Origin: Rothia nasimurium
GTDB lineage: Bacteria > Actinomycetota > Actinomycetes > Actinomycetales > Micrococcaceae
DNA length: 64,000 bases
Assembly: GCF_928391935.1 (NCBI RefSeq)
Contig: NZ_CAKMTD010000001.1
Span: 186,001 to 250,000 of the forward strand
Direction: 5' to 3'
Shown here: one piece after another, positions 1 through 6,691 of the stretch
Layout: every line of letters starts with the position of its first letter
Numbering within the stretch: the stretch's first letter is position 1
Made by a program: the position numbers and the translations under genes
Notes under the pieces: generated by a model
What the model saw: only the letters and a program-made list of their open reading frames with translations
Told to the model about the DNA's origin: nothing
Database searches by the model: none

Positions 1-12
1 CGAAAAAGCTGA

Positions 13-37
13 GCCCCGCACCTGAATGGTGTGGGGC
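13..37 (-). terminator. Intrinsic terminator of the 77-763 gene
   Basis: A 10-bp stem (13-22 with 28-37, one G-T pair) closes a 5-nt loop. Read on the minus strand it is followed within a few bases by a run of five T. It lies just past the stop of the minus-strand gene at 77-763. Confidence 0.75.
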
Positions 38-76
38 CTTGGCTGTTTAAACGGTTGTTTCTGCAGTGCCAGTATT

Positions 77-763
77 TTAAGCTGCAGAGCGGATTAGGAC
101 GTGCCCTGCCCTGGCTGTGACCCGGGCCCACCGCCCGGAGGCAAACACAGGCATGGGCTCAGTTGCCCGGAGCGGCAGGAAGCCCAGAACTTCCAGGGCG
201 AAAGCAGCCCCGGCAGGCAGGGAAACGGTAGTGTCCGGGGCAGACAGGGGGGAGGACCAAATCCGGGAGCGCACAGTGTGAACGACGGCATGGCCCGGGT
301 TGGAAGGGAGGGCCCCGTCTACCGCGGCAATTCCCTCAGCGGCCGCTACCCGGGCATCGTCTGACAGGTAGAAGCCCTGTTTCTCCCAGCCCGTCCGGGG
401 CGGGGCCACACCGGCCCAACTTGCCTGCACCGTCACAGGGGGCAAGGCCAAGCGCAGGTCACCCTCCTCAAGCCGTGCCAGCCGATCCAGCAGGGCAGCA
501 GCCTCAACCACGGTATCAACCCGGGCAGGCTGGGCTAGGGACACAGCCCGCAAACCCAAGATGGTGGGGGTCGAATCCAGGACGTCACCAGGCACCAACA
601 CAGGCACATACACCCCGAGCACTCCCCCATCCGCCTGCAGCCTCACAGCAGCCTGCGGGTCAATGCTCTTAGCGCGGGTGAGAAAGGTCGCCAAGTCACG
701 GGCCGTCGACAGGTTAGGCAGGTGCAGGTACTCAACCGGGTACTTAGGGGCTGTCACAGTCAT
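77..763 (-). CDS. Hypothetical protein (228 aa), function unknown
   Basis: I do not recognise this family. The 228-residue protein has no signal peptide, membrane helix or catalytic motif that I can identify. It is rich in Ala, Val, Leu and Pro and looks like a soluble mixed alpha/beta protein. Codon use resembles the neighbours, it has its own terminator at 13-37, and it diverges from the thioesterase gene over a 76-bp gap that must hold both promoters. These points argue for a real gene rather than a chance frame. The ATG lies directly after the divergent gap. Confidence 0.7.
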   Translation of the reverse strand: MTVTAPKYPVEYLHLPNLSTARDLATFLTRAKSIDPQAAVRLQADGGVLGVYVPVLVPGDVLDSTPTILGLRAVSLAQPARVDTVVEAAALLDRLARLEEGDLRLALPPVTVQASWAGVAPPRTGWEKQGFYLSDDARVAAAEGIAAVDGALPSNPGHAVVHTVRSRIWSSPLSAPDTTVSLPAGAAFALEVLGFLPLRATEPMPVFASGRWARVTARAGHVLIRSAA

Positions 764-839
764 GTGAACTATCTCTTTTCAGGTATCAAGGTCACTTCTC
801 CTACCCCTAACCATAACCCAGATATGAGAAAGTGGAACC

Positions 840-1736
840 ATGAGTGAGAATACGCAGCAGGATCTAACCCCCACCCAGAAGCTCCTGGCCATGCTCGATC
901 TGCAGGCTGGCGGAGCGTCCGCCCACGAGCAAGTCTTTAGCGCCCTAACCCTAACCCGGGAATCGCCCCGAATCTTTGGCGGCCAAGTCCTAGCCCAGGC
1001 CCTCATAGCTGCAGCCCGGACGGTCGAGGGTAAGGTCCTGCACTCCCTCCACGGCTATTTCTTGAGGCCGGGAGACGTCGACGGGGATCTATCCTACGGG
1101 GCTGAGGTCCTCAACGAGGCCCGCTCCTTTGCCACCCGCCGGGTCCAGGCCTACCAGGGCGGCCAACCTATTTTCTCCTGTATCACCTCTTTTCAGGTGC
1201 CCTCCGCCGGGCTTGACCACGGCTCCCCCATGCCCCAGCATGTCACCCCTCCCGAGGACCTCCCCACCGCCGCCGACCTACTCGGGCACCTCCTGGTTCC
1301 CATTGCCCAAAAAGTAGCCTTCTCCCGGCCCTTCGACGTCCGCCATGTCAGCGACCCCGTCTACCTAGAACCAGGTCACGTAAAGGAACCAGTCAACATG
1401 GTCTGGTTCAAAACCTTTGAGCCCCTCCCCGACGACCCCGTCCTCCACCAGGCTGCAATCGCCTACGCCTCCGACTACACCCAGCTAGAACCGGTCCTCC
1501 GCAGGCACGGCAGAACCTGGCTGGAACCTGGAATGAAAGTAGCCTCCCTCGACCATGCCATCTGGTTCCACCGCCCTGCCAGGGCAGACGAATGGCTCCT
1601 GCTCGTCCAAGAATCTCCCAGCGCCCAAGACTCCCGCGGCCTCTCCGTCGGCAAAATCTTCACCCGCGACGGCACCCACGTAGCCACCGTAACCCAAGAA
1701 GCCATGATTAGGTTGCCCGAGTACCGCGATCAGTAA
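840..1736 (+). CDS. tesB: Acyl-CoA thioesterase II (TesB family)
   Basis: Hydrolyses acyl-CoA to free fatty acid and CoA in the cytoplasm. At 298 residues it has the normal length of the double-hotdog TesB family. Visible motifs are HSLHGYFLRPG at 68-78 in the first hotdog, and in the second the residues matching the Asp/Thr-Ser/Gln active site: the Asp of SDYT near 212, SLDH at 236-239 and the Gln of TQEAMIR near 286. The gene is monocistronic, with a strong terminator 15 bp after the stop. The physiological acyl-CoA substrate cannot be read from the sequence; an acyl-chain turnover role is inference from the family. Confidence 0.93.
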   Translation: MSENTQQDLTPTQKLLAMLDLQAGGASAHEQVFSALTLTRESPRIFGGQVLAQALIAAARTVEGKVLHSLHGYFLRPGDVDGDLSYGAEVLNEARSFATRRVQAYQGGQPIFSCITSFQVPSAGLDHGSPMPQHVTPPEDLPTAADLLGHLLVPIAQKVAFSRPFDVRHVSDPVYLEPGHVKEPVNMVWFKTFEPLPDDPVLHQAAIAYASDYTQLEPVLRRHGRTWLEPGMKVASLDHAIWFHRPARADEWLLLVQESPSAQDSRGLSVGKIFTRDGTHVATVTQEAMIRLPEYRDQ

Positions 1737-1750
1737 ACAGGTAAAGAAAA

Positions 1751-1784
1751 TCCCTCCCACCGGTGACGGTGGGAGGGATTTTTA
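1751..1784 (+). terminator. Intrinsic terminator of tesB
   Basis: A perfect 12-bp GC-rich stem (1751-1762 with 1767-1778) with a GTGA tetraloop, followed by TTTTTA. Confidence 0.93.
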
Positions 1785-1810
1785 GTAGGTGGAGAGCCTA
1801 CCACGAGCCA

Positions 1811-2000
1811 GAACAAACGCTCGGCTCTATAGTGCATGCTTGCACCCGGCTAGACAAACGCATTCGCTCCGCTCATAGCTTCCGATTCGCTCGCCTCTTG
1901 CGTGCTCGCACGCTCGCACCCGGCTAGACAAACGCATTCGCTCCGCTCATAGCTTCCGATTCGCTCGCCTCTTGCGTGCTCGCACGCTCGCACCCGGCTA
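1811..2000. repeat. 74-bp tandem repeat, two full copies plus partial copies
   Basis: Copies at 1842-1915 and 1916-1989 are identical by eye, and a third begins at 1990 and breaks off after about 11 bp. A degenerate, shortened copy precedes them at about 1811-1841, sharing ACAAACGC at one end and TTGCACCCGGCTAG at the other. The unit contains two internal sub-repeats (CATTCGCTCC and GATTCGCTCG). It is non-coding and lies between the tesB terminator and the ettA end. Two copies are too few, and the unit too uniform, for a CRISPR array. Confidence 0.9.
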
Positions 2001-2004
2001 GCTC

Positions 2005-2083
2005 ATCGTGTCAGCTTGCGGTGATGGAGCATGATTTTCCGAGCACGCGAGGAACCAAAAATCATGAGGAATCGTTCACCGCA
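2005..2083 (-). repeat. Hairpin element carrying a copy of the ettA 3' end
   Basis: Bases 2005-2024 repeat the last coding bases of ettA (2107-2126) with 19 of 20 identical, 102 bp further downstream. Beside it is a hairpin with arms 2030-2038 and 2058-2066 and a 19-nt loop starting CCGAGC. Next comes GTTCACCGCA at 2074-2083, a perfect inverted copy of 2119-2128 inside ettA. The same three parts in the same order occur at the end of rnpB (10125-10230), where the loop sequence is kept but the stem sequence differs. No protein is encoded. Confidence 0.8.
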
Positions 2084-2104
2084 CTCAACCTGACTGAGTT
2101 TGAT

Positions 2105-3784
2105 TTATCGTGTCAACTTGCGGTGAACTACACGGTGCGGCTTAGCTGCCTCGGGGCCGAGTCGCTCAACCTTGTTCTTCTCGTAGGACTCGAAGTTACC
2201 CTCGAACCAGTACCAGTTATCGGGGTTCTCGTCGGTGCCTTCCCAGGCCAGGATGTGGGTTGCGACGCGGTCGAGGAACCAGCGGTCGTGGGAGACGACA
2301 ACGGCACAGCCGGGGAATTCCAACAGGGCGTTTTCGAGAGAGGCGAGTGTTTCGACGTCCAAGTCGTTAGTCGGTTCGTCAAGCAGCAGCAGGTTACCGC
2401 CCTGCTTGAGGGTGAGTGCCAGGTTAAGGCGGTTACGCTCACCACCGGAGAGCACGCCGGCCTTCTTCTGCTGGTCAGGGCCCTTGAAGCCGAAGGCGGA
2501 GACGTAGGCGCGGGAGGGCATTTCTACCTGGCCAACCTGGATGTAGTCCAGGCCGTCTGAGACAACTTCCCACAGGGACTTTTCGGGGTCGATGTTGGCG
2601 CGGTTCTGGTCAACGTAGGAAATCTTGACGGTTTCGCCTACCTTGAGGGAGCCGCCGTCCAGTGGTTCAAGGCCAACAATGGTCTTGAAGAGGGTGGACT
2701 TACCAACACCGTTGGGGCCGATCACACCAACGATACCGTTGCGGGGCAGGGAGAAGGAAAGACCGTTAATCAAGGAGCGGCCGTCGAAGCCCTTCTGCAG
2801 ATTCTCTGCCTCAATAACGACGTTACCCAGGCGGGGTCCCGGAGGAATCTGAATTTCTTCGAAGTCCAGCTTACGGGTCTTTTCTGCCTCTGCAGCCATT
2901 TCCTCGTAGCGGGCCAGACGGGCCTTGGACTTAGCCTGGCGGCCCTTGGCGTTGGAGCGGACCCAGTCGAGTTCCTCTTCCAGGCGCTTGGCCAGCTTGG
3001 CGTCCTTCTTACCCTGAACTTCAAGGCGGGCACGCTTCTTGTCCAGGTAGGTGGAGTAGTTGCCCTCGTAGGGGTAGAGGTTGCCGCGGTCTACTTCTGC
3101 AATCCATTCTGCAACGTGATCGAGGAAGTAACGGTCGTGGGTAATAGCGATAACGGCACCCTCGTAGGACTGCAGGTGCTGTTCGAGCCAGAGGACGGAT
3201 TCGGCGTCCAGGTGGTTGGTGGGTTCGTCCAGCAGGAGCAGGTCGGGCTTCTGGAGCAGGAGCTTACAGAGGGCTACGCGGCGGCGTTCACCACCGGAGA
3301 GGTGGGTGACGGGGGAATCGCCGGGAGGGCAGCGCAGAGCGTCCATGGCCTGTTCCAGCTGGGAGTCGATATCCCAGGCGTTGGCGGCGTCGATGGCTTC
3401 CTGCAGCTTGCCCATTTCTTCCATGAGCGCGTCGAAGTCGGCATCGGGCTGGGCCATCTCTTCAGAGATTTCGTTGTAGCGAACAATCTTTTCGTAGATT
3501 TCGCCAACACCCTCCTGGACGTTGCCCAGGACGGTCTTTTCTTCGTTCAGCGGGGGTTCCTGCATGAGGATACCGACGGTGTAGCCGTCGGAGAGTCGTG
3601 CTTCACCGTTGGAGGGGGTGTCGAGGCCCGCCATGATTTTCAGGATGGTTGACTTACCGGCACCGTTGGGGCCGACCATACCGATTTTTGCACCGGGGAA
3701 GAACGACATGGAAACGTCGTTGAGGATAACCTTGTCGCCCACAGTTTTGCGGGCTTTGGTCATGGTGTAAATAAATTCTGCCAT
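2105..3784 (-). CDS. ettA: Energy-dependent translational throttle protein EttA (ABC-F)
   Basis: Soluble tandem ABC ATPase that binds the ribosomal E site and adjusts the first peptide-bond step to the ATP/ADP ratio. Both nucleotide-binding domains are intact: Walker A GPNGAGKST at 38-46 and GPNGVGKST at 356-364, LSGGE at 162 and 445, Walker B with LDEPTN at 185 and 468. The linker at about 240-320 is rich in Lys, Arg and Glu, as expected for the arm that contacts P-site tRNA. Length (559 aa) and the C-terminal RKLTR are typical of EttA. No membrane segments are present. The last 20 bp of the gene are duplicated downstream with a hairpin element. Confidence 0.96.
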   Translation of the reverse strand: MAEFIYTMTKARKTVGDKVILNDVSMSFFPGAKIGMVGPNGAGKSTILKIMAGLDTPSNGEARLSDGYTVGILMQEPPLNEEKTVLGNVQEGVGEIYEKIVRYNEISEEMAQPDADFDALMEEMGKLQEAIDAANAWDIDSQLEQAMDALRCPPGDSPVTHLSGGERRRVALCKLLLQKPDLLLLDEPTNHLDAESVLWLEQHLQSYEGAVIAITHDRYFLDHVAEWIAEVDRGNLYPYEGNYSTYLDKKRARLEVQGKKDAKLAKRLEEELDWVRSNAKGRQAKSKARLARYEEMAAEAEKTRKLDFEEIQIPPGPRLGNVVIEAENLQKGFDGRSLINGLSFSLPRNGIVGVIGPNGVGKSTLFKTIVGLEPLDGGSLKVGETVKISYVDQNRANIDPEKSLWEVVSDGLDYIQVGQVEMPSRAYVSAFGFKGPDQQKKAGVLSGGERNRLNLALTLKQGGNLLLLDEPTNDLDVETLASLENALLEFPGCAVVVSHDRWFLDRVATHILAWEGTDENPDNWYWFEGNFESYEKNKVERLGPEAAKPHRVVHRKLTR

Positions 3785-3830
3785 GCGTTTAAGCCTACCT
3801 GGTTCTCAGACGGGTGTGGGGAAAGGATTT

Positions 3831-3871
3831 AGGAGCAGGGCAAAGAATTTGTGTGAGTTTGCCCTGCTCCT
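3831..3871 (-). terminator. Hairpin terminator after the SSB paralogue
   Basis: A perfect 14-bp stem (3831-3844 with 3858-3871) and a 13-nt loop, between the ssb-like stop and the ettA start, both on the minus strand. The T run is weak. Confidence 0.7.
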
Positions 3872-3925
3872 TGCCGGGCCCAAGCGTTCAGGCACTAGGA
3901 TCTGTGACGTATCCGCCTGCCTGGC

Positions 3926-4489
3926 CTAGGACGTCATCGCGGCCACGGCTTCGTCCTCCCCCTCAACAAGTTCGTAACCTGCATGCTGAGTAGGCAGGGT
4001 TTCGTGAGAGCCTTCCGGCTCCTGCCCGGCCGGTACAGGTGCGTCCTGGTTCTTCACGAGGCCAGGCTGCCCACCGTTGACCTGCTCATTAAATTTCCTG
4101 TCGGTATCATCAATTTCAGGTTTGCGGTCGGTGATTCGGGAAAATCCTGCGATACCGTAGTTCAGGTCATGGCCAATTGCTGAAGCATCAATATCGATAC
4201 TGGTTCCAGAGGTGCCGTCAGCTCGTTCAAACTGTTTGATCTTGAGGCGGCCAGTAACAAGGACTGGTTGGCCTACCTGCAGGCTACGGGCACCGTTATG
4301 AGCCAAGGCGCGAAAGGCATTGACGTTGTACCAGTTGGTATTGCCTTCCTTCCACATTCCGCTGGTTGCATCGAACCATCGCGGGGTAGAAGCTACCCGA
4401 AAGTTCGTCACCGGGATATTGCCACCGGGAAGATATTTTTGGGTTGGGGCTGTTGCGATAAAGCCTCGGATAGTGACGGTGTCAGACAT
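3926..4489 (-). CDS. Single-stranded DNA-binding protein paralogue (OB fold)
   Basis: Residues 1 to about 115 form an SSB-type OB fold: an opening beta strand (TVTIRGFIATAP), WYNVNAFRALAHN near 52-64, and VLVTGRLKIKQFERADG near 76-92. The rest is a low-complexity acidic tail rich in Pro, Gly, Glu and Gln. The usual SSB tip, acidic residues followed by Pro-Phe, which recruits partner proteins, is missing: the protein ends EDEAVAAMTS. Together with its place beside ettA rather than between rpsF and rpsR, this suggests a secondary SSB and not the essential one. A good AGGAG site precedes the ATG. Confidence 0.88.
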   Translation of the reverse strand: MSDTVTIRGFIATAPTQKYLPGGNIPVTNFRVASTPRWFDATSGMWKEGNTNWYNVNAFRALAHNGARSLQVGQPVLVTGRLKIKQFERADGTSGTSIDIDASAIGHDLNYGIAGFSRITDRKPEIDDTDRKFNEQVNGGQPGLVKNQDAPVPAGQEPEGSHETLPTQHAGYELVEGEDEAVAAMTS

Positions 4490-4826
4490 GGGAATCTCCT
4501 GTCTCGTGGGGGTTATCAGGGTGATTCCATGGTGGTACTCGGCTGATCAGAAACAAAGACCGGACGGACCTGGGGAAAGACCTTCACTGTATTTTGCCTA
4601 GAAGAACGGTTGTGGCTTCAAAAAGTGGTGAAACTCCCCGGTGTGTTACAGGCCAGTTTCACTGACTTATCAACAGGTTTCGCATGCCCTGCAACTAGAC
4701 AGCTAGGCTCAAGTGCCATGCCCTTGGTATTTTCGAAGGATTGCAGGTATTTCCACATCTTTCTTAATGGCAGTCCAGGAAATTTGGGGGGCATCAGCAG
4801 CTACACGATGTAGAAGGAAGGCCAGC
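4490..4826. other. Gene-free stretch between ssb-like and tag-like genes
   Basis: 337 bp between two divergent genes. I see no convincing ORF. An 8-bp inverted repeat, GTGAAACT (4628-4635) with AGTTTCAC (4655-4662), could be an operator or a weak hairpin. No SOS-type box was recognised. Promoters for both genes must lie here. Confidence 0.5.
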
Positions 4827-5396
4827 ATGACAGTAGATTCTTGCTTACCCCAGGTACAGCCAGCCTGGGTGCGAGGTGAAGCATCCCAGGAATATTGGGA
4901 GAACGAATGGCAGCGGGTTCCCCGTACCCAGGAGGCCCTTTTTGAGCACCTTTGCCTCTTGATTTTTCAAAATGGGTTGTGGTGGGAGGTCGTCCTGCGG
5001 AAAAGGGAGGAGCTGAGGGACGCCCTGGCAGGGTTTTGCCCCGAACAGCTTGCTGGTTTCACTGACCAGGACGTCGAAACTCTTGTGAGCGGGCAGGGAG
5101 GTATTCGGAACCGGGCCAAAATTGAGGCATGCGTCCACAATGCCCGGGTTATCCAGGAACGTGACCTGCACCTTCCTCATCTTATGGAGGAGGCTTTTCC
5201 TGTGCCCCTCCTACTGCCTGCAGGCTCTCCCCTGCCACGTACAGTTGCCCCCTGCCAATCCCTTGCCACCCGGGGACGGGAGTATGGACTTCGACGGGCC
5301 GGGGAGGTCGTCTGGTGTTCATTAGCCCAGGCTGCAGGGTATATCACCTGGGAAGGCACCCATCTGGCCGGGAACTACCCGGCCTTATCGAAGTAG
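4827..5396 (+). CDS. Divergent DNA-3-methyladenine glycosylase I (Tag-like), active site degenerate
   Basis: The protein (189 aa from the ATG at 4827, which has a GGAAGG site; an upstream ATG at 4713 lacks one) aligns with E. coli Tag (187 aa) along its length. FEHLCL at 39-44, LRKREELRDALAGF at 57-70, the RNRAKIEA segment near 94-101 and HNAR near 104-107 match well. Key positions are changed. The base-recognition glutamate (E38 in E. coli) is Leu 45, the zinc ligand H17 is Trp 24, and C179 is Asn 183; only the first Cys (C6) and the late His (H179) remain. Zinc binding and normal 3-methyladenine excision are therefore doubtful. Its end overlaps the convergent beta-lactamase-like gene by 22 bp. 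Confidence 0.82.
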   Translation: MTVDSCLPQVQPAWVRGEASQEYWENEWQRVPRTQEALFEHLCLLIFQNGLWWEVVLRKREELRDALAGFCPEQLAGFTDQDVETLVSGQGGIRNRAKIEACVHNARVIQERDLHLPHLMEEAFPVPLLLPAGSPLPRTVAPCQSLATRGREYGLRRAGEVVWCSLAQAAGYITWEGTHLAGNYPALSK

Positions 5397-6307
5397 GCTG
5401 TGATGGCCTGTGTAGCTACCTCATACCCGACTGTTTGATCTTCGAAGCCCTTTGAAAGGTAGGCGATGGAGTAGGTTGCCTGGTCTGTGCGCACCACCCC
5501 CACCGAATTGATGTGCCAGAGACCGGTATCTTCCTGGATCCAGCCGTTTTTAACAGATACATCGTAAATTACGCCCTGGGGAGACTCATGATTGTTGAGG
5601 GCCCCTACACCCCAGGTTTGCGACCAGTCTAGGGGGATAAGGCGTTCAAGGAGGAACTGGGCGTCCTCAGCGTTGACCCAGTCAACGGTATCGACAATTG
5701 CCCGCAAAATGTGCAGTTGGTCCTCGGCCCAGGTTTGGTTGTCCCCCCAGGTTTGCCCCATGGTGGTGTGAGTAAGTCCGAGTAGCTCATAGGTTTTGTT
5801 GACTGATTCAGCACTCTGGGTGGTGTCGAAGGCGTCGCCTGATCCTACACTCCGAAATATTTCGATGGTTGAAAGGTTATCTGAGTAGGTCAGTGACGCT
5901 TCAACGAGAGCTTTTTCGTCGTCTGTTAGGGGTCTTCCTTCAAACGCAGCCTTGCGGAGCAGGGTGAGGCAGATGGGGACTTTGACGATGGACGCTTCGT
6001 AGGTCCAGATGTCGCCCTTGTGGAGGAAGAGCTTGTCTGTGGTGTGGTTGTAGACTGCTAGGCTCAGGCTAATGCCGTGCTCTGCCTCGATGGCGTCAAG
6101 GACCTGGTTGACGTCTACATCCGCGGGTTCATTGGTGTGCTCGTCGCCTGCTGCGGTAATGTGCACTTGTTCTTTGGCTGGACCGCAGGCAGTGAGGGTG
6201 CCAAGGGCCAGGGTTGTTCCCAGCCCTGTCAGTAGGGTTCTGCGGGTGGGTAAGGACGTTTCTGCACGCGCTTCCCGGGTAGCTTGAGCGAGGCGGACGT
6301 TAGTCAT
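5375..6307 (-). CDS. Beta-lactamase-fold serine hydrolase, predicted lipoprotein
   Basis: The start is taken at 6307, giving 310 aa. The frame is open to 6373, but only this ATG places the signal peptide at the N terminus. Arg-Arg at 22-23, a hydrophobic stretch and the lipobox LTAC with Cys 41 indicate a possibly Tat-exported lipoprotein. The body is a class A beta-lactamase-like domain: SIVK at 106-109 (SxxK), SDN at 142-144, and KNG at 253-255 in place of KTG. I see no ExxLN omega-loop motif, so efficient beta-lactam hydrolysis is uncertain; a cell-wall peptidase or penicillin-binding role is possible. The 3' end overlaps the convergent tag-like gene. Confidence 0.88.
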   Translation of the reverse strand: MTNVRLAQATREARAETSLPTRRTLLTGLGTTLALGTLTACGPAKEQVHITAAGDEHTNEPADVDVNQVLDAIEAEHGISLSLAVYNHTTDKLFLHKGDIWTYEASIVKVPICLTLLRKAAFEGRPLTDDEKALVEASLTYSDNLSTIEIFRSVGSGDAFDTTQSAESVNKTYELLGLTHTTMGQTWGDNQTWAEDQLHILRAIVDTVDWVNAEDAQFLLERLIPLDWSQTWGVGALNNHESPQGVIYDVSVKNGWIQEDTGLWHINSVGVVRTDQATYSIAYLSKGFEDQTVGYEVATQAITAYFDKAG

Positions 6308-6468
6308 ACTCCCTAGTCTAAGCCTGAAATATTTGTTTTTCCTATGACAGCCTGATTCACATCGTAAACCCACGCTCCGAAGCTTCTTGCGTATTGATTC
6401 ACAGCGCCGCGAGGCCTGCCGGGTGTCAGGTTGGTGGCCTACCCCCAGCTTTAAAGGGCCAACCGCCC

Positions 6469-6494
6469 CACAAGCATGAGTGTTTTTGCTTGTG
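6469..6494 (-). terminator. Terminator of tRNA-Arg
   Basis: CACAAGCA (6469-6476) pairs with TGCTTGTG (6487-6494) about 18 bp past the 3' end of the tRNA. An imperfect GGTTGG...CCAACC hairpin follows at about 6429-6463. Confidence 0.55.
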
Positions 6495-6511
6495 AGACGG
6501 TTGTTTGTGAG

Positions 6512-6584
6512 CGCCCCAGGAGGGAGTCGAACCCCCGACCAAGAGATTAGAAGGCTCCTGCTCTATCCACTGAGCTACTGAGGC
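6512..6584 (-). tRNA. tRNA-Arg (anticodon TCT)
   Basis: A full cloverleaf can be drawn: 7-bp acceptor GCCTCAG/CTGGGGC (one T-G pair), D-arm GCTC...GAGC, anticodon loop CTTCTAA giving TCT for AGA codons, T-arm with loop TTCGACT, discriminator G. CCA is not encoded. The anticodon stem has one C-T mismatch at its base. The last 22 bases of the T-arm and acceptor recur exactly at 6635-6656. Confidence 0.9.
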
Positions 6585-6633
6585 TGGTCGCTGTTTATCC
6601 TAATCTATTCCTGCGCTAAAAGTCATCTTCTGG

Positions 6634-6684
6634 GCCAGGAGGGAGTCGAACCCCCGTCCATGCAGCGGAATCCTTACCCCTGGC
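6634..6684 (-). pseudogene. tRNA- or tmRNA-like 3'-end relic
   Basis: Bases 6635-6656 are identical to 22 bases of the tRNA-Arg T-arm and acceptor (6516-6537), 119 bp away. On the minus strand GGAC precedes the T-stem, a feature of tmRNA 3' ends. GCCAGG at 6679-6684 can pair with CCTGGC at 6634-6639, so a short acceptor/T-arm-like hairpin could form. There is no anticodon or D arm, and only 57 bp separate it from the mptB stop, so it is not a complete tRNA or tmRNA. It may be a decayed tRNA copy or an old attachment site. Confidence 0.6.
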
Positions 6685-6691
6685 GGGCGTC

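Noticed and set aside
1842-2000. Possible CRISPR array in the 74-bp repeat
   Set aside because: The copies are adjacent without variable spacers, only two are complete, and no cas gene is present.
1976-2560. 194-aa plus-strand ORF overlapping the end of ettA
   Set aside because: It is antisense to ettA and runs through the non-coding repeats; composition is unlike a protein.
6634-6691. Complete tmRNA gene downstream of mptB
   Set aside because: The GGAC and T-arm look tmRNA-like, but only about 55 bp are free; no tag-encoding part or 5' half fits.
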